Source: Epiperipatus broadwayi (Eukaryota; Onychophora; Udeonychophora; Euonychophora; Peripatidae). From it: 64,000 nt of DNA. The notes under the pieces are model-generated. The model was not told where the DNA came from, searched no databases, and saw nothing but the letters and a program-made list of their open reading frames with translations. This document shows positions 11,147-23,280 of this stretch, piece after piece; position 1 is the stretch's first letter, and each line of letters opens with the position of its first letter. Made by a program: the position numbers and the translations under genes. The DNA is taken from contig JAQFVV010000050.1 of the NCBI GenBank assembly GCA_028023455.1, positions 374,001 through 438,000 on the forward strand, read 5' to 3'.

Positions 11147-11878
11147 CACAATACATGTTTACCATTTCTTTATGCTTACACAAACTGTTTACACAGAGGG
11201 AAAACTTTCCATATAGTAGTACCACTCCATGCAATCCAGAGTAATCAATGGATGCAGGAAGGTTTGGGCATAAAATCTCTTATCTAGTGCCTACTCTTCC
11301 AATATCCCCAAACTAATTTCTAGCTTGTGACTTGCACTGAGTGATAATTTCCCTTTGTGTAAACAGCTTGTGTAAGCATAAAGAATGGCAATCATGTGAT
11401 GTTTAGTGGTTTAATACCAATCTTGCCCAATAGGATTATGGTGACTGTGGTTATTAAAGAACCAAAGACACCAAAAAGTATGGGTGCTGAACTGAGTTCA
11501 GATCTATATGACTATACAAGCTAATGAGCTTTGACTTGACAACATTATTGTTTTTATTTTGGATTAAGAGCTTTATAGTTAACTAATAAGGTAAAAGTGG
11601 TTGCAGGAAGGGTTGCATTAGATGATAAGATCTAGATATAGTGCTCTCAGATCCAAAACTCCTCATTGATGAAAGCCACAAGCTAGAAAATAGGCAATAT
11701 TTTATGAGTAGGCACTAGATAGAGATTTTATGCACTAACTTTCCTGCATCCATTGATTACTCTGGCTTGCACTGAGTGGAACTACTGTATGGAGAGTTTT
11801 GTCTCTATGTAAACAGCTTGTATAAGCATAAAGGTTGATGATCGTGTGATGTTGAGTGTTTTATTCTGCAATACATAT
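11147..11878 (+). mobile_element. Family A element, long copy with inverted ends
   Basis: The left end (taccatttctttatgcttac, then the tccatatagtagtaccac block) and the right end (gaactactgtatgg, then aagcataaaggttgatgatc) are inverted copies. Between them lie a tRNA-B-box-like 'gagttcagatct' near 11497 and the hammerhead-region block at 11668. A second right-end block at 11360-11400 shows an internal duplication. 'caatacat' flanks both sides (about 11149 and 11866), a possible 8-bp target-site duplication. Confidence 0.75.
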
Positions 11879-11879
11879 A

Positions 11880-13860
11880 ACAAATACGAACACCTCTTAC
11901 TTTAAAACTCTTCCAACAAACAATCTTAACTTTTTATTATATTAATTTCACTTTTTAATAAATCTTTATTTCATCATAATTTAATTACCCTTTGAATTCT
12001 ATTATTAATAACATTTATTTTACTATGATTACCAATATTTGAAAAACAATTATTGAATATGCTAAAAGATGTTTTTTTCTATAAACAGAAGTTTTTATGG
12101 TATTTAGTATTAGTCCTGTGCCATGACATGTATTAGACTTGTTGCACCTTTTCACATCTGTGATAAATGTGTAACATTGTGATTAGGTCAAATATATCTA
12201 AGTAAACCCTGCAATGTTGTTTTTTATCTGATCTTGTAACAAAATGTGTTTTTTATCTGGTCTGATCTGGCAACAAAATATATTTTTTTTTTTTTTTTGC
12301 AAAATCAATTTTTTTTGCCCAGTTTTTGGTTAAGATTTCATTCTGACAACAGCTTGATTTCCATTGCATTTCCATTTTTTCTTTGTATTTATTGTCTATT
12401 TTCAATTCCAATGTTGCCTAATTCATTTGACTTTAAGTGAGTAAATAACTGTACTTTCCCAAAACATCAAAAATCTTTGGGGTTCAGTGAAATAGCATAA
12501 TAAGCAACAGCAATGAACAGCATAGCAACACCAGGATTCATATTTGACTGAATTTATGTGGTATAGATATCCTAAGATGATGATGCATTCATTTATATAA
12601 TGAACAAAATAAAAAAAATTGGCCACCAATATAAATAATTAATAAAAGTGTTATATTGTCTTATTTTATGAATAACTTTGCTTTTCATTTTGTATTTTTT
12701 TACAACAAAAATACATTTATTTATTCCCGTTTTTTGACAAAATCCTGTTCAGGTGATATATTGTGCAATCACATGTTCATTTTGGAGGGAAAATTTTTTA
12801 CTTCTCCATTTTCTTGGAAAAATTTGATTGACTTATAATAAAGTACAACAGACAACTTATATTTATTCATTTGTGCCAATTTCTGTTATATATTGTATGG
12901 TAAGTAATGTATGTATATATTTTATGCTTTTTTTTAATAATATTTTTGACAATTGTTTGTAATTTAGTGATTTTATAGTCAAATTCATATCTTTAGTATT
13001 GTTATAAGTTTTATAATTTTTCATGTAAATGTCCTATATATTTCTGTATGGCAAAGAAATAGTTGTCACTTTTTGTATAATAACATGTCATATTGATTGT
13101 TAAAAAATGACTTTTTAATATCGATTTTTTGGTCAAATTCATATGTTTAGCACTGTTATTAATTTATAGTCCACACCATATTTTATATTTTTCTTGTGAA
13201 AGTAGTATATATTTCTGATTGGCAAATAATTTTTTTTTTCTAACTGTTGTTAAAAATGTAATTTTTAAGATAGTTTTTTTTTTATAAATTACAATCCAAA
13301 TTGTTTATATTTTTTGTGTGAAAGTAGTATTTTTAATTCTAAATGACATGGAACACATATATAGACATGCTATGCCTTTTCACATATATATTCAACCTGC
13401 CAATAACTTTGTAAATCTTATGAAAATATCATGTAAAAGATCCATATACACATTATTTTGGTCAGATCACAATATTAAAAAATTATCAGTGGATTAATAT
13501 GAATGTGGAAAGGTGCAACAAGTCTAGTATGTGCTCCATGTCACAGAACTAATACATAAGTATCATTTCTGCTACTATCCTATTATTATTACCTATTTTT
13601 TAATTCTAACATCTATATACTCAATAATATTAACATTCTTTTTCAATAGTAAATCTAATTTTATTCTCTTTACTATTAATATATTTCAAAACATTATCTG
13701 CTTCTCTATTATTTCCATTAAACACCAAATAATAATCATCTACAAACCCTACATAAAAAAATTGCCCATTATTATTACAAACAAAATATTCTTTTTGAAA
13801 ATTATACATATACATGTCTACTAAAAATTCACTTAAACTACTTCTCATATTTAATCAAGA
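11880..13860. other. No gene seen
   Basis: AT-rich sequence with a T-run at about 12281-12298. Regions 12950-13100 and 13100-13330 contain loosely similar 'aagtagtatatatttctg'-type blocks, possibly old tandem duplications. Open frames at 13531-13824 (plus) and 13630-13848 (minus) overlap each other and show no domain. Confidence 0.5.
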
Positions 13861-13882
13861 TTTATAAAGAAGAAGTTTGTGT

Positions 13883-13968
13883 GCTTTGCAGAATGTCCCC
13901 AACCACAGACCAGTTTCTGCTACTGGTTTCCTCAGTGAGGTGCTGGAGTTGGGGATATTCTGCAAAGC
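13883..13968 (-). repeat. Family D hairpin with hammerhead-like core
   Basis: Arms 13883-13903 and 13948-13968 are 21-bp reverse complements with one mismatch. On the minus strand the enclosed segment reads AGCACCTCA, CTGAGGA, a degraded stem II, GAAACTG, GTC, then TGTGG. The outer arms would therefore act as an extended stem I of a hammerhead. Stem II no longer pairs well. This copy is homologous to 14786-14827. Confidence 0.6.
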
Positions 13969-14098
13969 TTGTTATGAGCTTATTTGTGATCCCTATATGT
14001 AATACAAGCTAGTTAAATTAGGTCACATGACATATGAATTGATTTCTTTGTAATATAAATATATATTGAAATTAATGGGCTATTTTTAAAATAAAAGA

Positions 14099-14660
14099 AT
14101 ATATATAAAAATCAATACACAAATTTGTTTTTAAATCTTGTTTTTATATGACTATTAATAAAAAAATATAACTATATACCAATGTTTTGACTATTTTACA
14201 ATATAGCCTTTATCAAGAAAACTCATACTTTTTCTATTAGAAAATTGTGAGCCATAGCTTGGAAGCAATTTGGGGATGGGGACAATCTTGGATAACGATT
14301 TCAAATGTATTCTCTTGTGACATCATAAAAAAATAATAACAAAATAAGCTTGTTTAGAGTTATTAGCATGCTATTTATTTTACATCTTTATAAATACAAG
14401 CTATATAAGTCATGTGATGTATGACTTGATTTTATTAATATTTCATTAACCTGAATGTTGATCGTTTTTACAAAAAAATATAAATGTGTAAGTATGGATA
14501 TTCCAATTGGGAGGTTGTTGTAATAGAAAGGTTTTGAGTTTCTTTGATAAAGCTTATATTGTAAAATAGTTGGAATGTTGGTGTATAGTTATATATTTTT
14601 TATAATAGTCATATAAAAATAAGATTTAAAAAGAAGTCTGTGTATTGATTTTTATATATA
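14099..14660. repeat. Long inverted repeat (family G region)
   Basis: The left arm at about 14099-14245 and the right arm at about 14515-14660 are diverged reverse complements. Shared blocks are 'aaaaatcaatacac', 'atatgactattaata' and 'actattttacaatata'. The spacer holds a block at about 14385-14440 (aatacaagct, then gtatgacttgattt) that also occurs at 14000-14050 and in the palindrome at 56553-56697. No coding capacity. Confidence 0.65.
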
Positions 14661-14785
14661 TTGAAAGTTATGAACTATTTTTGAAAAGAAAATTGTGAAG
14701 ATGATATTTTAATATTGTTAAAATAGAAGACTTTAATGACTTTGGGTTGGTATTTTTAGATATAGTGTCTGAAACTATCCTAGCA

Positions 14786-14827
14786 CCTCTCTGAGGAGTG
14801 CCAAAGCATGAAACCATTGGTCGGGGG
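14786..14827 (+). ncRNA. Hammerhead ribozyme candidate, full consensus
   Basis: All conserved parts occur in order. Stem I is CCTCT (14786-14790) with GGGGG (14823-14827), partly by G-U pairs. The core CTGAGGA is at 14791-14797 and position 7 is free in the consensus. Stem II is GTGC/GCAT with loop CAAA. GAA is at 14810-14812. Stem III is ACC/GGT with triloop ATT, giving the A15.1-U16.1 pair. C17 is at 14822, where cleavage is expected. HHRs are established in Penelope-like elements and SINE-like repeats. This copy sits in a family D-like repeat. Activity is inferred from sequence only. Confidence 0.6.
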
Positions 14828-14829
14828 GG

Positions 14830-16150
14830 GTTGATCAAGATATATTAAATGCTTTCTCTGGCTAAGCATTTATCACAAAGCTTGTTGAGCAATTAGCAAA
14901 GCTCTTTGTTTAGAAGACTGCATTTGTTTGTTATTTTTAACTTTATATGATTTATTTAATAATCCCGTGGAGTAATAAACTAAAAATGTATCAATTATGA
15001 TTTGAAGCATGAGTGAGTAAATTTAAATTATTTTCTGCAGCACATTTATGATCTAATCTATTATTATACTAACACTTATCTTTTGAAAAGGTTACTATGC
15101 ATGTAAAGTGCATTTAAGGATTTAATTAACAAATGTTTTGAAATTTTAGTTTTGTAAAAACACTTATATTAAAGTACATAATTAATAAAATGAATTATGA
15201 TTATGACCCTAATAACTAGTACAACAGTTTTGGTGCTGAGCACAGACTCTCATGTATTTAAAATAATATTATTGTTAGTATTAAAGATTTCATCGATCTG
15301 CAATATTGCTTCCAAGATGTCAGACTTGGGAGGCCTTAGTAATAACATTGCTACTGGAGAACTTGTTTTTACAATTATTGTATCCCAATAACTTTATCTA
15401 AAATGACTTGACTGTTTTTTTAGTATGTATATCATAAATAAAGATATAACTACATGGTTTTATTCCTCAACATTTTGTAAAAAGTTTGTGTCCCAAAAGT
15501 ACCAGAATTGAAAAAAAACAAGGACTTACATTAAGTTTCTGATGCTCGAACATTGCATGAAGCCACTCAAGAGATATTACTTTAATCACTTAGATAACCC
15601 AACTTATTATTTCTCATTAATAAAATTCTTTCTTTTTCTATATAAATATCATAAAAGAAAAAAATACACATCACCAAATTGCAAACAAGAGTTCTGACTA
15701 TGGATTAAACATTTATAAAGATAGCAATTGTAAGCTTCCAGTCTATGAAGATTAAAATACATATTGATCCATATTAGACATCACTCCCTTTTACTTTAAC
15801 ATAAATCTCTAACTAGAAATATTATAGATTAATGAGAAAACTTGAGTCGCTGCAGAGATTGTCAGTCAGTAGTAATTGATAATTTTGAGACAACACCAAA
15901 AAGGTTTAAGGTTATCTCTGTTTACATGGATATTATCTCCCCATTTCTATTCTTTATTATAATAACAATCCACAGAAATATTCATTTCAATATATTTAAT
16001 GTGATGAGAATTTAAAAAACCCTGATAATGGGAGGAAATTATAATGTAATTATGATGTAAGATAGTAAAAAAACAGACAAAAAATGAAAAATGATCTAAA
16101 ATATACATTACTCAATTATAAAGGGGGGTATTTAATTATAAGTTAATATA
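14830..16150. other. No gene seen
   Basis: AT-rich. The open frame at 15197-15391 has no recognisable domain, and no repeat family is seen. Confidence 0.5.
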
Positions 16151-16167
16151 TTAAAAGGCAAATCATA

Positions 16168-16639
16168 ATAAAACATGCAAAACTCACTATATATATTGCC
16201 ACACATAGCAAGCTACAGTAATCAATGGATGCCATAAGGCTTGTGCATAAAATCCCCATCTAGTGCCTACTCATCCAATATACCCAGACTAGTTTCTGGC
16301 TTATGGCCTTCATCAGTGAGGAGCCTTGGATCTGACAGCACTGCACCTAGATCTTAGGATCTAATGCAACCCTCCAGCAGCCACCTTTTATCTCCATTTA
16401 ACTACAAAACTATGAGTCTTAAAACTGAAAACACCTTAATGTTTTCAATCCAAGCCCATTAGCTTTTATAGTCATATGGGTCTGAACCCAGTTCACTAGA
16501 TGGGGATTTTATGCACAAGCCTTCTGGCATCCATTGATTACTCTAGCTTGCTGTGTGTGGCAATATATATAGTGAGTTTTGCCTGTTTTAACAACAGTTA
16601 TTCACAAGCATAAGAGATGGTGGTCATGGGATGTTTATT
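16168..16639 (-). mobile_element. Family A element with 11-bp target-site duplication
   Basis: The direct repeat 'ggcaaatcata' flanks the element exactly (16157-16167 and 16640-16650). The ends are inverted copies: 'caaaactcac' with 'gtgagttttg', and 'atcaatggatgcc' with 'ggcatccattgat'. Inside, the minus strand carries 'gggttcagaccc' near 16483 (tRNA B-box-like) and then a hammerhead-like motif at 16282-16322. There is no open frame of use. The TSD length and absence of coding fit a non-autonomous retroelement mobilised by LINE or PLE machinery. Confidence 0.85.
16282..16322 (-). ncRNA. Hammerhead-like motif (family A)
   Basis: Minus strand: CTCA, CTGATGA, a hairpin GGC/GCC with loop CATAA flanked by an A-A mismatch, GAAAC, TA, GTC, TGGG. 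CTCA pairs with TGGG (one G-U). The core and cleavage triplet are intact. The A-A at the base of stem II and the tiny stem III make activity uncertain. Confidence 0.5.
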
Positions 16640-16650
16640 GGCAAATCATA

Positions 16651-17730
16651 TTACTAAAAAAAGTAGAAAAAATGATTAAAAACAAAATCCATAGAAAATG
16701 GATGAATGAAACAAGACGGATATTCAACAAAAAGCAGTGATAAATAATGATAAAATATACAATAATCTAATAATGCTTGAAAATCAAATTAACAGTGTAG
16801 TAAGATAAAATACTTTGAAAGAATGAATATTAAGTAAAAAAGAAAATAGATTGATTGCTAAATAACACTTCTATACAGAAGCAAAGCTGTAAAATGCAAA
16901 GCTATGTGGTGTTTGATAAGAGAGCAGTATAAAGTGCTAACAAAGAATAAATTGTAAAAAAAACGCATATTTTTTGGATAATAGGAACCAATAAAGTGTC
17001 TTGTTGTGATAGAAAGACAAAATCTAAGACATCATCGCCTGTACTTGAACCTTTTATGAACTCCAAGCAATAAATCATTTGGATATTTATTTAATTAAAG
17101 ACGTTTGGAAAATTAGAAAATACTTTGATAGATATGTTTTACTGGATTACTTTTTTGTGTGAAATTATGCAAACTGTTACGTAAAAATGGAATAAAAAGG
17201 GCCTGGTTGCACTAAGTCATTATTTTGCTTTTTCTTATAATCCATTAAAGAGTAAAATAATGATTTGAGAAAAATAAGCTTTTGTCTAAATCTTTAAAAA
17301 AATGTCATTTACTTTTAACACAGGATTCAATGTAAACAAAGAACAAAGCCAATACTATTTTTCAAATCAAGATGTCGCGATTTAAAAAGTGATGAATAGA
17401 AGATACACAGTGATAGAAATAAATTTAATAGTTTAGAAAAAGATTTTAAGATTAGTGGACGTTGAAATTTAAGTGTCCCTAGTTATTTAATTCCGTTTTT
17501 TTTCTTTTTTTTTTTTTAAAAATTGTCATGATTATATGTATTTTGATAATAAGCGGTTCTTATTTATATAATAATCCATCTAAATGAATTGAAACAAACA
17601 ACTAATTATATTTACAATTATTTAATTATCAACCTGGCTTTCATCTCTTCTTAAGACCTTTCCGAGATATAAAGTTATTTATATATAAGACAATTTAAAA
17701 AAAAAAAGAGAGCCACAAATAGTCCTACAC
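16651..17730. other. No gene seen
   Basis: AT-rich, with a T-run at 17495-17517 and an A-run at 17698-17707. No coding or repeat family is recognised. Confidence 0.5.
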
Positions 17731-17734
17731 TATT

Positions 17735-17900
17735 TGATACCGTGGTAAAATGGCAAACCTTAAAACTCAAGAATCTATGGGGTCATGGTCCAACTCTCTC
17801 GCTTTAGTGTCTGAAATTCTTATGAACTTTGAAGCAATAAAACAATGGTTATTATTATTATTATTATTTCTACTATTACTATTACTATTACACTAGTATT
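17735..17900 (+). repeat. Diverged tRNA-SINE copy with ATT tail
   Basis: 'aaaactcaagaatctatgg' followed by 'ggtcatggtccaa' matches the segment just before and at the B box of the SINE at 10672. The downstream part differs and ends in an (ATT)n run at about 17850-17895. The B box is decayed. Confidence 0.4.
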
Positions 17901-17904
17901 ATTA

Positions 17905-19250
17905 TGGTAATGTACGCCATATAAATTTTAGTAGAGAAAAGATCCTTTAAATAATTCACATCAAAATAAAAGCTTCTAACAGCGTTTTTAAGAGAGCAGT
18001 AAAGAATAGGTGTTATTTATTAGACTTGAACATTGGCCCAGTGGACCAGAATTTTGGGAAGCTTTTGTCACTGCTTTATTCCTTACTACAAATAGATTGA
18101 TGTTAATTTTCTGATCACTACTGAATTCTTAACTGGAATGGCTAATGATTGGCAATTAAAAAAAATCCAACTTCAATTAGGAAATTTTTAAAATTTATGT
18201 GGCAAGAATTCAAACCTAGAATGTAAATTTGACTGATGGATGAATTAGTTTTGCAGTATAAGAATTTTTTAAATACATGAATGTAGCAAGGTACACATTT
18301 TGATATTTTTGAATTATTAAATAGAAAATTTTATATATTTTCTCTGAAAATTTAACAATACATGATTATGGGTTTAAATGTGAGGAAAAACTAATTATTG
18401 GAGGGGTCAACAAAAAGTTCAAGCCTGAAGAAAAGGACAAATAAAGAGATGGGTTGGAGGGAATGTAAGAACAGAATACAAGAAATGGTGATTGACTATG
18501 AAGTGAAGAGGAAGAAAAATGAAGGAAGTTTAAGAAAATGCTAGAAAAAAACCTAATGATAAAAGGAAATACAGAACAGTTTTGCTTGAGAAAACTCTTA
18601 GCAAAGAGATACTTGGAAGATTTTCACTATTTTCAAAATCTTTTTTTTCTTATACTCTTTCCTTTTATAATTTCTTTTATGAATACAATTTCTATTTTAC
18701 TTTCTTAATTTCTTTACTGAATAAACCACTTTTGGCTGAATCTTTTCAAATCTCTTTCATCTCAAAATTGTAATATAAGGTTGCTGAAACTATTTCTTCA
18801 CTGGCTGGTAAAATACTATTGTTCTTTTTTAACAATTAGTCAAAGGTTTTATAGGCTGTAATTACAACATTCTGAAGATTATCCTTTCAATTAGCAAAAT
18901 AACACAATCATCATCATATAATAAAGCCATAAGTTTAGACAATAAAGATCAAGTCATTATTTTAAATGGTTTAAAGTAAAAACTTAATCACCAAACCTAA
19001 GCCACATAACCATAATTCATAAAATTCCCTACAAATTATTCTAATAGCTATACTAAAATTAAAATAAAAACAAAATAGAGGCCAAACCCTGTTCAACATC
19101 AAGATTATGATGAACCGTAGATTTTTCCACCACACATAATAATGCATGTTCCTACTAACTATAGCAGCTGCAAAGTATGAATAGACTTTGATAAAAGCAA
19201 GATATATATATGTATAGATTGATCAATATTTAAATATGAATTTAAGTAAT
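17905..19250. other. No gene seen
   Basis: AT-rich sequence. The purine-rich stretch at 18420-18560 faintly resembles a decayed LINE frame but is not good enough to call. Confidence 0.4.
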
Positions 19251-19254
19251 ATTC

Positions 19255-19345
19255 ATTAAGGCTGTAGCCTCAAACACATGCGTATAAAAATGTGATAGTA
19301 GGGACCTCTACAGGTCTTAAACCACAAGCTTACTCTAATTTAAGG
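19255..19345 (+). repeat. Family E single arm
   Basis: Contains 'taaggctgtagcct', 'tagtagggacctctac' and 'aggtcttaaaccacaagctta', matching one arm of the fold-back at 4850-5034. The opposite arm is missing. Confidence 0.65.
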
Positions 19346-19349
19346 AAGA

Positions 19350-20650
19350 TTTAGCTGTAACTAATTTGCACATTTTTATAATTATGCTGTCAATATACAG
19401 ATTAGGATATATAATATGAAACTAACACATCTGCTCACTTCTTAATCCTAATCTTTATATATTTATCCATTCTTGTGGCAGAACAAAATATCTTTTTTTA
19501 AAATCTTCTTGTGCACATTTTGAATTACAGCCATGGTCATAATAAATTGCACCCATCAGTTCTGACTTAATTAGGTTTTAAACTGCTTCAATTTCCCTGA
19601 AAAGTTCCTTTATTGCTCTTTAGTGACAATTTGCGCATGAGGTGACTAAAGCAAAGCCTAAGATTATATTAAGATTTGCTTCATCAATTGTTTCCTTAAA
19701 TCACTAAAAATTTTGCATAACTTTCCTATTTTTACCACATTCACATTTTTTTTTACTAGAAAACTCTTCCTAAAAGATGTCTTCATTGTAGAATCAAGAT
19801 TAAATTTTTTAAAAATGGTTTGCAAATATCTGAAATATATTTTGATGTTTAAATTTAATGGCAAAAGACAAGGCAACAGATTTGCATTTAAAGATTCAAA
19901 ACTTAGTAGTAATGTACTTACCTAAGCAAGAATAAAAATTATCAATATTTTGGCAGAGGTAGATTCAAACAGTTTAAAATATTTTCAGTATCACCCTCAG
20001 AAAACCTTTTCTCTATATTCTTTTGAATTTTAGTGACAAACATAGAATTAAATGTAGCAATTTATTAACTTTTAACAGAGTAGATAACTATGAAGTTATG
20101 CCTCAATAGCATATTCTTTTCATAGGTCTTTATTACTGACATGTTTTTAAAAATACTTTTGATTAGCAGTTTATACCTCTGAAACAACACTTAACAGGTA
20201 ATTAGTTGTGTATTCCCAACCACTCAGGATTGACTAACTCAAAAAATGACTTCAATCTTTTCTTCTTTTTGATGATACTTAAACTGATTATATACTTATC
20301 TAGATGATCATTTCAATATCCACTTCTAATCCTTCAGAGTGCATGTTTCATGACAGTGTGAAAACATGGTTGAATTGATTAGGTTATTCTTAGCATATTC
20401 TACATTAGTTTGAATACAGAATTATATTTTCCATAATTCACATTCACATTATTTTCAGAGTATGAAGATATATTTTTTATATTTAATTTGTGTGTATCAA
20501 ATAAGAACTTGGTCAAATTATGATAGCATCAGCTATATCATTAGCTTATTTACTAAAATCCTGGAGCCTATTTTTAATACCACTCAAAAGGTCAACATAC
20601 CTCCTAAGCAATGTGAATATCTTTCTGTTTGTGAATAAAAGCATTGGTTT
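19350..20650. other. No gene seen
   Basis: AT-rich. The overlapping opposite-strand frames at 19664-19925 look like chance. Confidence 0.5.
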
Positions 20651-20666
20651 CAGTAAACAAATGTTG

Positions 20667-20799
20667 ATAACAAAGGCAAAACTCTCCATACAGTAGTGCC
20701 ACTCAGGGCCAACCAGAGTAATCAGGGGCACTACTGTATGGAGAGTTTTGCCGTTGTTAATAACAGATGTGCTAGCATAAGAAATAGTGATCATGTGAT
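20667..20799. mobile_element. Minimal family A fold-back with 13-14 bp TSD
   Basis: The direct repeat 'gtaaacaaatgttg' lies at 20653-20666 and again at 20800-20813. Inside, arms 20675-20700 and 20727-20752 are perfect 26-bp reverse complements around a 26-bp spacer. The right side continues with the usual family A terminus (agcataagaaatagtgatc, then atgtgatg). No internal tRNA-like or hammerhead region remains, so this is a deletion derivative that still transposed. Confidence 0.85.
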
Positions 20800-20814
20800 G
20801 TAAACAAATGTTGC

Positions 20815-21635
20815 TTGACTTTTCTTGACACTCCAGCACATCAATGAAGTCTTGTATATTTCTTAGCATCAAATGTTTTTCACAACTGCATTTATCTTTG
20901 TTTGGATGCAGGATATCTTAGCTAAGTTACTGTCACAGAAAATATCCATCAAAAATTTATTTGCATAATCCATGATTTTGTAGTGGATGATGGATTTTAC
21001 AGTCTAAAAATAATTCTACCTACACTGAAACATTTTTGAAGACTTTGTTGCTGCTCCAAACATGTAGTGTTTATTTGAAGATAATTTCACATCCATTTTT
21101 TCCATTATTGCTCTTCTGAGCAATAATGGTATCTGAAGTATTACTGTGATTGATTTTCACAGCATAGAATAAACTCTGCACATATTTGTGGGTATGACCT
21201 TTAATTGTGATTATCCTTGTTTTCATTCTCTCAGGTAATTTAGTTTTCTTCTTCAGTGAGTTTTACATTCTCTTCCACTGTCACAACTCCTAATAAAAAT
21301 GGATACAGTTCTGTAAAATTTTAAATGTTTGAGGATGAACATGAAGAAAAGTAAAAACATAAAATATTACAATCTGGAAATAAATGTTCTGCTTTTGATT
21401 AGGATATTGTAAAACATTCTATTGATTATTAAATGGGTAAATTTTCAATGTATATAAATGAGTATCTCTTAAGTCTAAATGATGAAGAATAACATTTTAT
21501 ATATAAATATATTTGACAGAAATAACATAATTTAAATTTTGCCATTCGATTGTTATGCCATCATATACAAGAAAAATAGAAAATCAATGTGGGCCTTAGG
21601 AGAATCCAAAAAAAAAAATGGCCTAAACAGTGAAA
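20815..21635. other. No gene seen
   Basis: Nothing recognised apart from a short hairpin at about 21109-21126 (gctcttctgagcaat). Confidence 0.5.
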
Positions 21636-21639
21636 TCAC

Positions 21640-22225
21640 CATAAGACCACTAGTTATTATGCTTACACAAATTTTTTATAATACTAGCAAACTTTCTGTA
21701 TGGAAGTGACCCCAGTGCCAGCCCTAGTAATCAATGGGTGCCAGATTTGTTTATTATAGCTTCCACTGGGTGGGATCTGTATGGACAGCTTGTTATAAAC
21801 AGCTTGGGTAATTATAGGAAATAGTGGTGTTATCCTGCCTATAAAATAATAGTGACTATGGCTATTAAACCTCCAAAGACTCCAAAATGTATAGATAATA
21901 AATGGGGTTCAAATCTATATGGCTACAGCATCAATTTAGCTTGGATTGAAAACATTATTGTGTTTTCTTTTGGGTTCATTGCTTTACAGTTAACTAAAAG
22001 GGTAAAAGGTGGCTGCTAGAGAGTTACATTAGATCCTATGATCTAGAAGTAGTGCTCTCAGATTCAAAGCTTCTCACTGATAAAAGCCATAAGCTAGAAA
22101 ATAGTCTGGGGATATTGGAGAACCAGGCATGAAATAAGGATTTTATGCACAAACCTTCTACCATCTATTGATTTTTATAGCATGCTATAGGTGACCTTAC
22201 TACAGGGACAGTTTGCTACTGTTAA
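21640..22225 (+). mobile_element. Family A element, long copy
   Basis: In sense order it has an inverted left end (gcttacacaaa, then ctttctgtatgg), a B-box-like 'ggggttcaaatctatatgg' near 21903, 'attagatcctatgatctag', and the hammerhead region at 22073-22115 (core CTGATAA, GAAAA, GTC). Then come 'aaaccttctaccatc' and a decayed right end. G8 and G12-region changes probably inactivate the ribozyme motif. An internal partial inverted copy at 21745-21830 gives a fold-back start. Confidence 0.7.
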
Positions 22226-22244
22226 AATATCAGTGAGTGGTTAC

Positions 22245-22377
22245 TTATATATATATATATAATAAATAAAGTTTGATATCTGTATTCGTTTCACAAAGTG
22301 TATAGTCGAAAGTACTTCTAAAAGAACATAATTTATATAAATTGTACTGCATTTTGATATATATATATATTGATTTG

Positions 22378-22448
<71 letters not shown>
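22245..22448. repeat. (TA)n microsatellite region
   Basis: TA repeats at 22245-22260, 22358-22371 and 22381-22448, interrupted by unique sequence. Translations of this stretch are low-complexity Ile/Tyr and are not a gene. Confidence 0.9.
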
Positions 22449-22451
<3 letters not shown>

Positions 22452-22459
22452 TAGCATGG

Positions 22460-23040
22460 AGACAGGTTAACAACATATGAATGACTTCATTTATTGATAT
22501 TTAACATATAAACTTAGGGGTTCTGTTTATCTATTCCAGAGCAGGTAAGTAGTAAATTTAATTAATTAAGAAATATCAAATGCTAGTGCTATTATATTCA
22601 TACCCTCAAAGCAGTTTCTTGATTATGGTTTTTAGCTTGAAAAAATGAAAAATTTAATAATAACTGCTAGATACATAGCTCGATTAATTTCAGTATTAGA
22701 TTTAAACCCCAGATTAAAGAAAGTGATATGCAGGACCTAATTTGGGAATGAATTTCTTAATTTACTGTTAACGGTTTTGGAATAGAACAAAAAAACTTCT
22801 CATATATATTCAAACATAAAGACAATTTATTTTACATCTTCCTAAGAATATTGTGGGAGGCTTCATATAAATATTAATTATATAGAATTATAGAAAAAAG
22901 ATGAAATTACAGAGATTTTCTAGGTGTAGAGCAAGACCATTTATTGTCCAAAACATCTGGATAGTATAACTAACATGTTAACTTCAATTGACATTTAAAT
23001 AAATTATATATCCCTTTTATTTTACATAATTAATAATTAA
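22460..23040. other. No gene seen
   Basis: AT-rich. Nothing recognised. Confidence 0.5.
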
Positions 23041-23280
23041 TTTTATAAACATTTTAGTAAAAGAGATTTGAGCCCAGACTTTCAAGCTCCCTTAAGTTCA
23101 TCCATTTTATCTTCTACAACTGTTAAACATGATCACTTACATATGAAAAACATAAATGATTTCCAATATTCATATATCATGATCCATTCTATACTTGTGT
23201 TTAAATATTACAGATTCTATCAGCTGTCCATCCCTCTTTTGTATATTTAGATAGTCTTGAGTCTTACATAATTAGAATAA

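Noticed and set aside
22245-22457. Ile/Tyr-rich minus-strand frame
   Set aside because: It is the (TA)n microsatellite read as codons.
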